From: Piper betle
Lineage: Eukaryota > Streptophyta > Magnoliopsida > Piperales > Piperaceae
NCBI GenBank assembly: GCA_033002965.1
Contig: JAURVB010009173.1
Coordinates: forward strand, 1-64,000
Reading direction: 5' to 3'
Length of the DNA stretch: 64,000 nucleotides
In this document: one piece after another, positions 37,224-50,846 of the stretch
Position numbering within the stretch: the stretch's first letter is position 1
How the letters are laid out: every line of letters starts with the position of its first letter
The notes under the pieces: model-generated
Databases searched by the model: none
Told to the model about the DNA's origin: nothing
Seen by the model: the letters and a program-made list of their open reading frames with translations, nothing else
Made by a program: the position numbers and the translations under genes

Positions 37224-39062
37224 GATCCTAGAAATGACCTCAGCCTGGTTAGCAAGATATCGAAAACTAAAATGTTTTAGCAATTCCTAACATAAACGGA
37301 ACAAAAGGGTCGAGATTTGAGAATATGCTCTAAGGACATGCTTGGTGGAGACAGGCCAAATATCATCACAAGTGCAATCTAATTGGGCGGGGACATATCA
37401 TAATTCCATCTTCCCAGACTGGAATATAAAAAAAGGCTGTTTATCCCTATCCAATTTCAGCCCTCTTTAAGTCCTCCTACATGGGCCCTTCATTGTGGGT
37501 CCCAGCTCAAATTTTTAGAGAGTGAAAGAATTTTTATCCCCAAGTGACAAACAGTGGAACCAGTTGGACCCATGGAAATAGAAACCTATTTTGTCCCCTC
37601 TCTTCATGGCCCACAGTAGAAGCGTCCTTCATTTTCTGCTAGAAGCTTAAAAGCGTGACATAAAAGTATCTTTTGGAAACTGATCGCCGGATCAGAACCA
37701 GGACTGCTTAAAATTCCAATATAGTTCCCTTCAATCTCACACCAAAGTAACATATAGCTTCTATCAGAGAAGAGAGACACAGAGTGGATCCATTCAAAAA
37801 ACCAGAATGATCCAATGGGAAAAGTGGGTTTTTGCAAACTTCTTCTCTCGTTGGAAAACAGCAGCATTTATTGCTTCACAATGAAAGCATTTTCCATGGT
37901 GAGAAGATGCAAAATAGCAATTTTGTTGGGCCATTGCTGTTGGAGTAAACCATTCATTCAGTAGCAGAATGAGTACTGAGAAAGGAAGCTAAAACATGTG
38001 GAGGGGGACTATGAGGATTTTACATATGGTAGGTATAAAGATTAAAGATTGGCCTGGTGCACCCGTATAAAAAAATAACTTGATTTACCATTACTAAGCA
38101 TGTGCCATCCAACAACAATCCATGGCACTTTCTATGGTAGAAAACAAATGTAATTACAAGCACTGCTAATCTAATACTCTTGTTCAAAAAAAGACAGCAG
38201 GATAACAAACTTTTCAATTCATCTTCACCAAACTTTATCATTTTAATGTCTTGTTCCTTTCCCACCTCACAGTTGCTGCCCACTGTTGAAAGCTCTCTTA
38301 GTAAACATATGTCCATGTCAGGCCCTTGTGCTCTAATAAAGCAACATTAAGCAATGAAAAGATCATCCATCTGCCACTCTTTGATCCATTTAGGACAAGA
38401 AAAGAGTGAACAAAAACACTATCTCTTTTTTTCTAAAGATTAAAAGATGAAAAAGTGGAGGACTATTCTCATTTTCCTTCTCCAATCATCTTTCTCCTCC
38501 AACCAAGCACCAGGAAGAGTCCAAGGAGAAAGAAAAGTAATATCAAAAGAAGGAGATTAGGAAAACTTGGCTGCCACTCTCTTCCTTCCTATACATTAAT
38601 TAATCACTCTTTTTCACCACACAAGCAGCTGCCTTGATAAAAACCCTCCCCCCACTCCCATCTCAACCTTCCCTCTCTCTCTCCTTGCTCCAATCACAAA
38701 TCCCAGAGCACCTCTGTTTCTCCTCTGTTCTCTCTTGTCCCAGCTTTTTGCAGAGGAGGGTACAGCTTGTTTTTGACGTCTGTGACTCTGAGGCCCGGCA
38801 CCAACCTTACACAATTAAAGAGGTCAACCAAGATCCTCTTTTTCCTTACACTTCTTTCTCTGCTCCTCTCCTCCCTTGGTTTTGTCACTTCTTGCTCCAT
38901 TTTTCGATCACAATTTGAGCTTACCCGTCCTGCTGTATCATCATAATTCGAACCTTGTCTGGTCTTTCTACTTATAGCTAGCCATAGCTACACGCCTCGC
39001 TCTCCTCCATCGCTGGCCACCTTCCCGCCACTTCACTCTCCGGATCCTCATCTCTTGCGTCC
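37224..39062. other. Upstream region of the bHLH gene
   Basis: No gene recognised. The last 450 bp are pyrimidine-rich (CTCTCTCT runs near 38672) and probably contain the promoter and 5' leader. Open frames here run antisense or are short, without family resemblance. Confidence 0.4.
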
Positions 39063-41042
39063 ATGGAGAAGGAGAAGCTCTCCGCCAATGCTGCCTGCCT
39101 CAACTGGCAGTGCTCGTCGACCATGGACATGCAGCTGGCCGAGCTGAACAGTGAGCAGCTGCCCATGTTGATGAACCTTCACTTGGAGAACTCCATGAAC
39201 CAGACGGCCGAGTTCGAGTCTGCTTACTGCTCAATTGTATCCTCGCCACAAGCACTGGGAACCATCTGCACTCTGAACTCTCCGTCCAAGCTCAACCTCG
39301 CCATGGTTGAACAGCTAGCAAGAGGGAGCCATCCCATCTCCGTCAAAACCTTGGTGCCATTCCCAACCGATCCTGCTTTCGCCGAGAGAGCTGCCAAGAA
39401 CTCCTGCTTTGGGAACCAGAGCTGCTTCGGCGGGCTTGAGCTGCCATACATTTCCAAGGGGGAGAATGGGCTGCCAAGAGTCTCAAGCAGCCATTTTCTT
39501 AAACGTCATGGCTCTCTAGTTGGTGGTGCAGAGAACAACAGGGAAGAGTCCTCTGTTTCTGAGCAGATCACAAATGAGGCCAGTGGGAGGAAGAGGAAAG
39601 CAGCTCCTCCCAAGGGAAGAGCCAAAGACAATGCCAAGGTAGGAACAAGAACCAAAAAGATTCTATCTTTTTTTGTTGAATTGGTGAATTGGGTCTGACA
39701 TAGTAGTATGGGGGGAAAATGTGTTTTCTGTAGGCATCTGAAGACGACGATTCTGACACAAAGCGGAGCAAATCATCAGACACATCCGGGACGAAGAAGC
39801 CAAAGGCAGAGCAGGGCGGGAACCAGAAGCAGAGCAAGGATGGCTCAAAGCCTCCAGAGTCACCAAAGGATTACATCCATGTCAGAGCAAGAAGAGGCCA
39901 AGCTACCGATAGCCATAGTCTTGCCGAGAGGGTATGGATGTTGTTTTCACTTCTGATCATCAATAGTTCAACAGTTGACGAAATGTTTGTTCTCATGTCT
40001 TAACAGGTTAGAAGAGAAAAGATCAGTGAAAGGATGAAGGTGCTCCAAGATCTTGTGCCTGGTTGCAACAAGGTACTTAAAAATTGATCAAAATTTTAGT
40101 GCAAGCCTATGAAGCCTGGAAAACTTGATCCATGTCAGAGCATTATATTTTTGTTATTTGGTGGGAAGAGTGGTTTGATCAAAATTTTTTGATTCTGTTT
40201 ATTAGGTCACAGGTAAAGCAGTCATGCTAGATGAGATCATCAACTACGTTCAATCTCTTCAACGCCAAGTGGAGGTGAACATACACTTCTCAACTTCGAC
40301 GCTTTATCTTGTAAATTTGTCCGTTGCACTGATCAAATCTATGCTGTATTAATTCAGTTTCTGTCTATGAAACTTGCCACGGTTAACCCAAGACTAGACT
40401 TCGACACTGAATCACTCCTTTCCAAAGATGTAAGCAATTTGGTTCATGCTCAAGTTTCTCTAAGTTTAACCTTCCCTGTCGAGTTGTTTCTCAACTGCAA
40501 CAATCGTTTGCATGACATGACATTCAGGTGCATCATCCTCGCAATGGCTTGCCTCAGAATGGTTCTTATTTTGCTTTGGCCTCGACGTTGTCGGCGTTTC
40601 CGTTTGCACATCCGGCAGGACCACCGGATACTGATTGCCCCATCAATCCTTTGTCTGCGCCGGCCCGGCGGAGTTTGAGCATGCAGTTGCCTACCATGGA
40701 TGGATTTGGTGATGCTGCTGCTCAGGTGATTAAATTGTGTATAACTGGGTCTCATCAAGGAAGCTCTGCTTCAATAATCAAGTGGGTCATTTGCAGAGTT
40801 TTTGAACAAGTTTTATGGTGAATTCAGCTTGCAGGAGTGTGGGAAGATGATCTCCAAACTGTTGTGCAGATGGGTTTTGGACAGAATCAAGATCTAATGA
40901 TCCCCGCACAAAATTTCCATGGTAACTAGAACTCACCAAGTAGTCTATTGTGGGGGAATTTGTCACATCTTATTGACTATTTGCCTTGCTCTAATCCAAT
41001 ATAGGGACTCTACCAACAGCACAAATGAAAGTTGAGCTCTAG
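39063..41042 (+). CDS. bHLH transcription factor, CIB / bHLH78-like group
   Basis: DNA-binding nuclear regulator of 436 residues, in the plant bHLH subfamily that includes CIB1 and bHLH49/62/74/77/78/79; members bind E-box or G-box DNA and often dimerise. Exons: 39063-39638, 39734-39931, 40007-40072, 40206-40274, 40358-40429, 40528-40725, 40828-40921, 41005-41042. All introns are GT-AG and phases agree. An acidic/Ser-rich, variable N-terminal region of about 190 residues precedes a Lys-rich segment ('[14 protein letters not shown]'). The bHLH domain starts at '[20 protein letters not shown]' and continues through exons 3-5. The basic region has H253, E257 and R261, the combination needed for CANNTG recognition. 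The domain is followed by '[19 protein letters not shown]', typical of this group. The short last exon ends MKVEL, a common C-terminal ending in the subfamily. The ATG is the first in frame after a pyrimidine-rich leader. Which orthologue it is cannot be told. Confidence 0.95.
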
Positions 41043-44000
41043 GCCTATGAATCCAATGTTACTTGTTGGAAACGCAGGTGAAAGTGGAAGGCCTTTTGTA
41101 TATAGTGAGGAGGGTTAAGTGGAAACTAGTGAAAGAAGGCGTCTTCTTTCGATTCTTACTCACGTATATTGTTAGCAACGCCATTCTTTTGGGGAAGTTC
41201 TTGCGTCTGCAACGTTTTTGTAAAATCCAAACCAACTAATTTGTGGTGGAAGGATTTGACACGCCACATGTAAGATGTAGACATGATTATTGTATTAAGA
41301 TCTCGGTGTCTTTATCATTATTTGTTTTTAATCCGACGGAGATGTTCACATCATGGCGCAGCAAATCACGGCTTAAAATTTTCGTAGACAAGGACACAAA
41401 CAGAATTTTAATCCGTGATTGGACTCCTACTTGATAGCTTAAACCTGTGGAAAATCGGAGCTGCCACTTGTAACCAGCTGTAAATGACGTTTGGTGTAGC
41501 TCTCATAGTCTTGAAGAAGATGATTGATATTTGTTAACTTTTACAAGAGTACCATTTTGTGAGAGGTTAGACAATTTGAGCTGGAGTCAACTGCTCATTT
41601 TCTGCTTCAATGGCCCCATTTCTCTGCATATGTGCTTTTCCTGGCTAACCAGCGTTAGCGAAGTTCGCTTTGTTAGCATCTTCAATATTTGCTCTGTTTC
41701 ACCTGTTCTGCTCAGCTGAATTGGGTGAAAGTGACAAGAGCAGCATCAAATCCCAATTAGGCTCCTCCATGGGTGAATGTGTGTGCATTTGATCAAGAAA
41801 AAGGAGTTCATATGTATCAAACATTAACTCTATGATACAGTAGATCAAACAACCAAGTTGCCCACAAACCTTGGTTATCAATGCGGGTTGGTGATCCACC
41901 AAATTCCATTTCATCAAATCGTACCAGATCAAATATGCTAACAAAGAAATTGACTCCAAGCATTGCCTGGTGAAAGAGATAACAAAATTAGAAAATTTTC
42001 TGCACAAAACATTTCTCTTTCTAAAACACGGCAGCTTGGCAGAAGCAGATTTGACGCATCAACTGTAACTTTGGATCCTTTTGCACAGAGCACAAAGCAA
42101 AGTTTCTTTTGGATGGACACTGTTTGGCTGTTGGAATGTGGTCCATCCTCCACAGGAGACACAAGAACGGCTCACAATGCTGGACTGGTGATGATAATTC
42201 AGTTGGCACATTACTTCTCTTTCTTTTATCTCTTTTATCTTCACACTTCTCTCTCGATAGTCATATTGCTTCAATTTGCTTCTATGTGACTTGTGAAGCA
42301 TATGGATTTGCTCCATCCAACCATGGTCTCACACTAAACCAGTCATTCATGCCCTCCAACTGTTGATAAGACCATTTCTCTTTGTCAAATATGCAATCCA
42401 ACCATCTCTTCCTGAATGTCACAATCACAGCTATTGCCAACCTTGCATTAGAATTGAGATGCCTTTTCATTTCTTCCCCAAATTTACCATTGTTTTCTTG
42501 CTACAGTGTGTTGTTTCTTTTTATTTTCCGGATTCTATCCATCTGATCATGACAAATGAATCAAACCTCTGGAACTGGTCTTCAACCTGACACCTGTTTC
42601 AAGTCCAAATTACATGCTTGATTCCCTCCTGATGTCAAAGTAAACCATCAATCTTGGTTACAGCAGAATGAAGAGTGAAGACCCGATGGAAGACTATAAC
42701 TTGTTGCATTTAAACCTACGTACGTGTTGAGAAATACCTAAACGTCTCACTCGAAATTGTTGTTGTCTATCAATTTTGTATAGCTGGATCATTTATGTGT
42801 TTGCAGTTCAAGTCTCTTGAGATGGATGAGGTTGGGCTTCCTCAATGTCCCACTAATAAAACTTTTCCCAGCTCTTTTTGGATAAATGAAGTACTCAAAG
42901 TGGTTTCTGATGCTGCTGCATATATCAGAGAAAGACAGCCACAGGAACATGTTCATTGGTCTCTCGTAAACGTCACAAGCAGAGATGAGAGAACTTTGCA
43001 TTAGCAGTTAGCTCTGTTAGTCCAACTCTTTAGCTGGGGCTCTGTGGGGGCAAATCGAGGAGCCTCTTAATTGGAAGAGATTCCCTCATAAATTTTGTTA
43101 AATAACCAGAAAAAAGGTGGGTTTTCCTCATATTTTTTATTTTGGTTTGATCAAGATATTCTTATACGATAGAGTTCTTTTCTCAAGTGGGTAATTTACG
43201 TGAGTGAATGCATGTCTGTTAAATAAGACATGGTAAGGGCTTTGCAATAAACAAAGAACTTGCTCTTGCTTTGAGTTTTCCAGTGCAGAGACCTTCAACA
43301 AACAAATCAGCTGCAAAAGGACATGATACTTCTAATCCAATATAAGTTTGCCTACCCGCTTCTTGACAGCCAAACCACAATGGACATTATTCATTAGCTA
43401 GACATCCAATCACGGGCACTGCATTTACTATTTGGGCCCGTTCATATGCGTCCACCCAATCTCAGAATACAGACTTGTGAAATAATGTGTGGAGAGGAAG
43501 CAAGTGGACGGCCGAATAGAAGAAAACAAAGAAAGAGATGCACTTCAAAAGGAAAGAGACGTGAACATTGGAGTTTGTCTTGCTGCTGCTCATATTGTAA
43601 ACAATTGGGTGGAGTTGTGACATTACAAGGCCGAATTGTTCTTGTCTAGAGAAGAACTTGGGAGTTGCAATTTGCAATATATTCCAGAGGATCAAGATTA
43701 CAAGAATCTGATCTTTCTGAAATTAACACATATTCTGATTAGGAACAGTTTAATAATTAACAAAAAAAAAGGCTTTCTGCTTTCTGCTTTGATGTGCCTC
43801 GAAATGTAGTGTACCAATAATTTGATTTAGTCATCCTATCTTCTTCCATTAAATTGTTGCCTTCCATCCCACCCACCCAGCAACATGCTTGTTCTCTGCA
43901 TCATGATATGCATCTGAACCTATCTCTTAAAGCTTCTATGCAACCCATGTAGGTATTTTTTAGTGCCTTTACTTCGCTTCTCGCGGCTTATTTTACAATT

Positions 44001-45485
44001 GCTCGAGTAAGAGAAACAACCGATTTAAATTGAGGTAATTAGAGAACAGGACAGGCCAAGCTCGAGATAACTTCCGTGGAAATTTTTCAAATTTGTTTCG
44101 GGAGCATAGGTTCTTTTACCATCCTGTTTAGATTTTCTTTTATTTTCTTTTCTTTTAAGAAGTGTTCAAGTGTTTTATGGAAAATATATTGCTCCTCGTC
44201 ACGAGAAACAATTAAAACTTGTTCTGCCAAAGTGGTACTTCTTTACTGTTTAGAGTTGTGACCATGCAGACCTACGTGATTTGGAGGATTGAGTAAAAGC
44301 GTTTATGAATTGGAGGGTTGGAGGATGCTCGGTGATAGAAGATCCACAAAGACATCTATGGAGAAGCACTGTTCGGGATGCCAGCCTTAGTTACAGATGC
44401 TGTAACAGACTCGAGACACCCGACCTATAAATACTGTATATGATTATGTTGGATTTTTAAGTGGTACCAGATCTGATTGGATCAACCGTGTCCAAGCGTG
44501 TATTTGCCATTGAAAATTGTACACCCGAAATCCCGTTTTTGATGATAATGCCAAAATATTAAGTTGGCTCATCAATTTTTGCGCCCATCGTTGGACCGGA
44601 GGGACGGAGGAAGTTAAGTTAGCTGAAAGATGGCTATCGGTTCAAGGACGTAAGGTGACCTTACTTTTAAGGGCGGGGTAAGAGGAGGGGTAGAGAAAAT
44701 GCCTCAAGCCAACGTTAGAGTACCCGGCGCTACGGCATTGAAGTAACCCATGTCATACTCCCAGGAAAAACTTGAACGACCTTCCTAAAACCGACACAGG
44801 TGGGTAGGTAGAAAATATAAGGGGCGCGAGATAACTCTCTCTAAAGAACTCGACAAGATAACTTTCTCTAAAGAACCTCGACAAAATAGCCCCGTAACTT
44901 CGGGAGAAGGGGTGCTTCCTCACAGAAGGGGTCGCCCCAATCAATAAACCTACAAAATGCCTCGTAACCTTGAGAGAAAGGGTGCCTCCTCACGAGAAGA
45001 GTCGCCCTAATCAATAAACTTACAAAATCACTTTGGCTAAACCTTAGTATTAGTAACATTTTCAACAAAAAAAAAGTCAATTTTTTAAATACTTATTATC
45101 ATCTCGTAAGACCAAATTATTATTTAATATTGTATAAATAAAAATTTAAATTTATTGTCGAACTGATTTAAAATATAACATTTTAAAATTTTAATATAGC
45201 TTAATTGAAAAATTAAAATACATGTAACGTGGTGAATTACTTTAAAGCCCATTTTAAAATAAATAGAAAGTCATTTAAAGAGTGTAATCGCTTAGTCATT
45301 TTTCCATAAAAATCTTTCACCTTGAGGTGAAACCAATATACACGGGCACAACGTTTGTTTGTGTACAATAAACAGCTCAGAGGAACTTTCAGCAGATCTC
45401 CTATGTACATGCATGAAATTAAAAACACCTCAGGAAATGCAAGGGGATTTCCCCCATAGATTTGAGGCTCCGCATACAGCTGCGA
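41043..45485. other. Spacer between the bHLH and AFC2 genes
   Basis: The first few hundred bases are bHLH 3' UTR; the last 100-200 before 45486 are AFC2 3' UTR (minus strand). Between them are only short frames. A block at about 44270-45060 looks repeat-derived and holds the tandem repeats listed separately. Confidence 0.4.
44826..45030. repeat. Two adjacent short tandem repeats
   Basis: The first unit (GATAACT.TCTCTAAAGAAC.TCGACAA, about 29-30 bp) occurs twice at about 44829-44885. The second (ACAAAATAGCCCCGTAACTT to AATCAATAAAC, about 70 bp) starts at 44881 and 44952, with the beginning of a third at 45022. Copies differ at roughly 10-15 percent. Confidence 0.8.
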
Positions 45486-48400
45486 TTATACCCTTCTGTG
45501 GCTATCCCTTGAAAAGAATGGATGCCTAAGGGCCGCTGATGCACTCAACCGATCTGCTGGGTCATACCTCAGAAGTCCTTGCAAAAGATCAATCAGCTCG
45601 CCAGCAGAATGGTCCACGTGTTGCATCACCAGGTTCTGCAAAATAAAAAGATGAGAAAAAGAAAAAAAAGGTTTCCCAATCACAATATTTGTAGAAAAGT
45701 AACATAGGCTTACTTGAAGCCTAGGCAACTTGAGGACAGCTCGAAAACTCTCTCTGGATGTTGCCCCATCTGGCCAGTCCAGCCTACCCCTTCGAACGTA
45801 CTTCTCCGCATGCCGGCTGAAACAAGTTCCACCATGACACCAAAATTCTATGACGAAACCTAAATCCTTTTTTTATTGGCAAAAAGCTAACTTCTACGTT
45901 AGTACTTACTCTGCCCGTTTCAACATGTGCTGAGGGATTGGACCCAACACTCTTTCCATCATGGCTAAATGTTCCATGTTCTCATGAGTCTGAAACAAAG
46001 CCTCTCCCTGGCATCGAAAAATGCCCAAGTTAGTTTTGGTTGCTTGAACAACAAAAAATGAACAAAAAAAGAATGAAATCTATGTGCATAAGTTCATACA
46101 GAACAAAGTTCCACAAGGATACACCCAACACTCCAAATGTCACAGGGATAGCTCCACCCAAGGCCTTCATCGAAATTTTCAAAGTATAAAACACAATCTG
46201 AAGATGCAAAGTAATTAGCACACACAAAATTAAACAAACATACCAAGGATGACCTCGGGAGCCCTATAATGACGAGTAGATACTATGTAACTGTTATCTT
46301 GACGGTCATATGTTGAGCTCCCAAAATCAATAACCTTAATAGCACTAGATTTTGGTACTCTTTTGTAATAACGTTCATCTCTCATTGTTGGATTTGGAGA
46401 CTGCAGACAAACATGGTAAATACAGTAAATATACAGCAAGTGCAATGCAAGGAATTGCATCTTATGTTGAACAAAATATGAACAATGGACGCAGTAAAAT
46501 ACAATAACTAAATACTTGCAGAACTGCAAGTAAAGAACAATATGTACCTTGTAATCAGGCACCTTAACATAATCAGACGACACAAGGAGAATATTTTCTG
46601 GCTTCAAATCAGTGTGAATAAGGTGTAAATCATGCATAACTGTAAACAAGATCAAGACAATTGAAAAAAGTGAATAAAAGCATCTAATTAGAAACACTAC
46701 TGGAACATACAAATGAATGAAGGGATTAAAATCTTCTGTAAAGCAGAAGATACATGCACACGAAAATCAGAACTTAATAAATAAGCATATAAATATATTC
46801 CAGACTAGAATGTCGCTCGTCAAGCCAATGGTAACAAACTGATAGAAGAAATGTCTACACACATGCTACACATTCCAAGAGTTGCCTTCCAAGCTCGCGA
46901 ACAAGATCAATAGGAAATGACCGGTAACTGTTTTTCCGAAGAAAATCATATAAGCTTGGTCCAAGCTTCTCACAAACCTGGCATCAATTAAATTCATCCA
47001 GCAAGTTTTAATCCCCCAAACATGAAAAATTGGGGAAATCAATCTATTACTATCTCAATTAATTATACTTACAATACACACATGGTTACGATAGTCAAAC
47101 CAGTTCTGTATTTGCACACAACTGCAACAAATATGCATATTCATACAAAATTCACTCTAATCCCAAATGAGGTGAACTAATAATGACAAATAGAGTTGTG
47201 ACAAGATATACTCACCGGCTGCCACCTTTATCATGTTTCCCTAAACGCTGGAGTACATCAATCTCAATCAGTGCAGCATCTCTGTACTTTTTAATACCGC
47301 GAATGATTTTAATTGCTACCATTTCCTTCTTTTCTCTATCCCAGCATTCCAATACTTGTCCAAATGTACCTGCATACATAAAACAAAAAATAAGAAAACT
47401 GCAGACCAATTATGCTACAATTAAAAACTACGTAAAAAATGCGATCATGAAAGCTGCATAAGAAAGATGCATATGAAAGCTTATATCAACTTACCCTCAC
47501 CCATTTTGCCAATGATCTTGTCTGCATACAAGAAACAAGATAAATATCAACATTGAGTTGAACATATCACTAAATACAAGCATAATTACAAACTCATATT
47601 GATTCATAATTTATAAGCCTAAGACCATTAAAAAGGTAAAGAAAGTAAAAGCTAACAACCGAAGGGGAAAATTACATGGATCTTGTGTTTTATAAAGAAC
47701 AATTATTAGTAGAAAACACTAAAGTCTTCTTTCATTATCAATTTTTTGACCTTCTACGCCAATATAATATAAATGCATTAAGGAGAACTACGCTACAAGA
47801 ACCATGGGAAGACATTAAGTGTTGGGAAGTGCTAATTAAACTAACTGTGTTTGAGTGGGTTTTGCCTTTATTTTTTGGATGGGGATGCGTGGGGATGGGG
47901 GAGGTGGAGGTCAGGGGTAAAGTGTTAACTTAAAATGCATGTGGAACAATTACACCCGGTTTGAAAATCAATTTAGACACTAAAACAACAAGAAAAGGAT
48001 CGTGTAAAAAGTAGGCTCCTTCAAAAAAATCCAAAGGGATAACCAATCAAGTGCATAATCAAACATTAAACTAATGGTGACTGCGTATTTACAGCGAGTT
48101 GTTAAATTTTCTCCAACAGCAAACATGTAATGGCCATCTTTGTCATCATCTCTCCAAGGAGGGGAACCATTTCGAGCCACTTCCTCATGGTACATAGAAA
48201 TAGCATGTTCCGAAGGGGCATTTGAAGATGCAAGGCTTGCTACGTTCCCAACCTCTTGCCCACAAAACAATCCCGGCTGAGCCTACACACAGCCATCATC
48301 CACTTTGCACTTAATAAAAATATCTACACATACAAGTCTCTTGTTGTCCCAACATTCAGATAGTCTTATACACAATAATCATCACTTTACAATCAAACGC

Positions 48401-49004
48401 ACGACCCACAATTTTCATCAGACAAAAAGAAAAAAGAGACCGAGCTGGATTATTGTGAAAATATAAGATAAAGCACATATACATAAGTAAGACCACCAAA
48501 ACAACGATCCCAAAATTCTCCCTCAAAAGGCTATAAACAGAGTCACGTTGTTGCCCCCATAAATAATCATAACCCTAATAATCACCAGTTAATATACCCA
48601 AAAAAAAAATCTATACCCTCAAATTGGCAAGTCGTCACACACACCAAAGATGAAAACTTTAGCTCAATTAACCAACCCACTCTACCGATTCCAAACAACA
48701 AACCTAAATTAATAACCAAAACTCAAAACAATCGTATCAGATTTACCCAGATCTCACCCGATCAGCCGCCAACCCAAAAGACGACATATTCTACAAATCC
48801 TCAAACAAACTGCTTAAAGAATCAACAAAAGCATACCAGATCTGGAAAATAATATCATCAAAAACCAAATTAAATCGCCAAAAAAAGAAAGAAAAAGAGG
48901 CCTACTTTCGGAACAGATGGCGCGACGTCCCAGCCGAGGCGGGCTCGCTTGCGTGGTCGTTGGTCGCCGAGGTGAGCAAAGGGTAGCTCCGTCAAGCACT
49001 CCAT
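45486..49004 (-). CDS. AFC2: LAMMER-type dual-specificity kinase AFC2
   Basis: CDC2-like (CLK/LAMMER) kinase that phosphorylates SR splicing factors in the nucleus. Twelve exons on the minus strand: 49004-48906, 48282-48093, 47521-47495, 47369-47216, 47121-47073, 46977-46863, 46639-46548, 46400-46244, 46164-46100, 46007-45910, 45816-45714, 45635-45486. They total 1299 nt, 432 residues, close to the usual length of plant AFC2. Residues 16-22 (RPRKRAR) look like a nuclear localisation signal. Kinase landmarks: Gly loop GEGTFGQV at 104-111, VAIK lysine K126, catalytic HTDLKPEN with D222, DFG with D267, STRHYRAPE activation/substrate segment, and the signature EHLAMMERV at 328-336. All catalytic residues are present and every junction is GT-AG and in phase. 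The start ATG opens [20 protein letters not shown]. Exon 3 is only 27 nt. It should be functional. Confidence 0.96.
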
Positions 49005-50228
49005 GACGCTCTCCGATCGGATCGGGCGGCGATCGAAACCGAATCGAACCCTGGAAATCAGAGGAAAAGAGGGGAAGATCGAAGGCGACGAGGAACCCTA
49101 ATTTCTATCGGGGGCCGTCCCAGTATTGAATATATACATGTAGGATTTTGATCCAACGGCAGTGGTTGATGGAAGTGAAAGAGGCCACGCGAATGGATTG
49201 TCAGCCGTTGATTAATTTTTTACATTTCGTTTACTCGCTCCGGGTTGACGTGTAATTTACTATAATCGAGATATTAAGATACCGACTACAATAATTAATA
49301 TTATATTAAAATAATTATTTATTTTTATATAAAGTCAGAGAAGATGTCGCACGACTTATGATACATATAAATTTTAATATTAACTTTTAGATAAATATTT
49401 ATTAAATAATAAAAGGGATATATTTATTTTTCTTATTAATAAAATGAAAACTTAATATTAGTCTGAGATTTAAAAGTAAGAGAATCAACAAATTAAAATA
49501 CAAAAAAAATTTAAAACAAATAAAAACATCTGTTCTAAAGGGTATTTGAATCTCTCAAACATTAATATTTTTTAAAATAAAAATAATCATAAAAATATCT
49601 TTCCAAAATAGAAGGTCACGTAGACAAATAAAAAGCCTACACCACAATGCACGGATGTATATTTAAAACTTAGTAATTATTAATAATTAATAAGATAAAT
49701 TAAGAATATATCAAATTAATTTCAAAAAATATTACTATATTAATTTTAATAAAAAATATAATTGTGTACAAATATTATAGGTAATTTAATATTTAATAAA
49801 TAAATATTTCAATAATTAAATGAAATTTTTTTTAAAAATATTTTAATTTGGATAATAAATAACAATATATGAATAGATAGATAAACAATTAACCTTTAAA
49901 AATCTAAATTAAGTATATATTATTAAGAAACAAATTTTAGTTAAAGTAGCATAATTAATGAATGGTCAATTGCCATGACATTTGGAAATGGCAGTTGGTT
50001 ATTTTTTACCGGTGTGTGAGCTGATTTTTAATCAATTTGATATAATTTGATTTATTAGTTGTTACTAGTGTACACTACACAAGTTTTTATGAATAAAGTT
50101 CGTTAATTGTATTGCCACGCAGTGATGGACAAAATTGTTTTCAGGTTCATAAAGGGCCCATTTAGAGTTGGGGTTCATAAAATTTTTTTTCCTTTTCCCA
50201 TGGCCAGTTTAGTTGGTATAAAAGAGGT
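49005..50228. other. Upstream region of AFC2 and AT-rich spacer
   Basis: The first 110 bp are the probable 5' leader, with a telo-box-like AACCCTAA (plus strand, near 49093), a motif frequent in promoters of growth- and RNA-related plant genes. From about 49250 the sequence is very AT-rich with no gene. Confidence 0.45.
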
Positions 50229-50846
50229 GTGAATGGTAGGGTTGTTGAGCATTTAGCGTTCGGTTCGACTTGACTCGACTCAAAACTCGATATTTAAATG
50301 CTCGACTCGAACTCGACTCGAACTCGAATCTTATGAGCCGAGCTTGAGCAAGGTCGTGTTCGACTCGACTCGACTCGGTTATAACTCGAAATCGACTCGA
50401 ACTTGACTCGTAGCTCGACTCGAACTCGACTCGATAAAATAATATAATAATATAGTCTTTATATTATATTATATTATATTATATTATATATATATATATA
50501 TATGAAATATAATAACAAAGAAGCAAAATAATTGAGATGGTAAGTATTCATCAAGGTTGTGGGTTCAAACTATATTGGCTTTATTTTTTTTTAAGTGGAG
50601 TACTTTTGACTTTTAATCGAGCTGGTTTCGAGCTAACGAACGAGCTGGTGAGCAAGCTCATAAAAATTAAGCAGTTTAAGTATATTCGAGCTCGAGTCGA
50701 GCTCGAACACATAAAAGATATTCGAGTCGAACTCGAGCATGTATGTCCAAAACTCGTTCGATCTCAAGTCGAGTTCGAACGATCGAGTTCGAATACATGT
50801 TGAGCTCGGCTCGCTCGCTCGCTCAATTAGCACCCCTAGTGAATGG
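50229..50846. mobile_element. hAT-like MITE with perfect 8-bp target duplication
   Basis: The element is 50237-50838 (602 bp). It begins TAGGGTTGTTGAGC and ends AATTAGCACCCCTA, and is flanked by GTGAATGG at 50229-50236 and 50839-50846. The interior is made of degenerate CTCGACTCGAACTCGACTCG-type repeats and a TATAT-rich microsatellite at about 50461-50503. There is no transposase. Confidence 0.88.

Noticed and set aside
40922..40930. Stop codon TAG right after the bHLH exon 7
   Set aside because: It lies in the intron that starts GTAACT at 40922. Splicing to 41005 gives the subfamily's typical C-terminal ending.
46861..46977. AFC2 exon 6 ending at 46861
   Set aside because: That donor puts the next exon out of frame. 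The GTGTGTAG donor two bases earlier (exon end 46863) restores 'VAFMHDL'.
12633..49004. Idea that U11-48K and AFC2 form a splicing gene cluster
   Set aside because: They are about 30 kb apart with an unrelated bHLH gene and many transposons between them; shared function alone is not evidence of a cluster.
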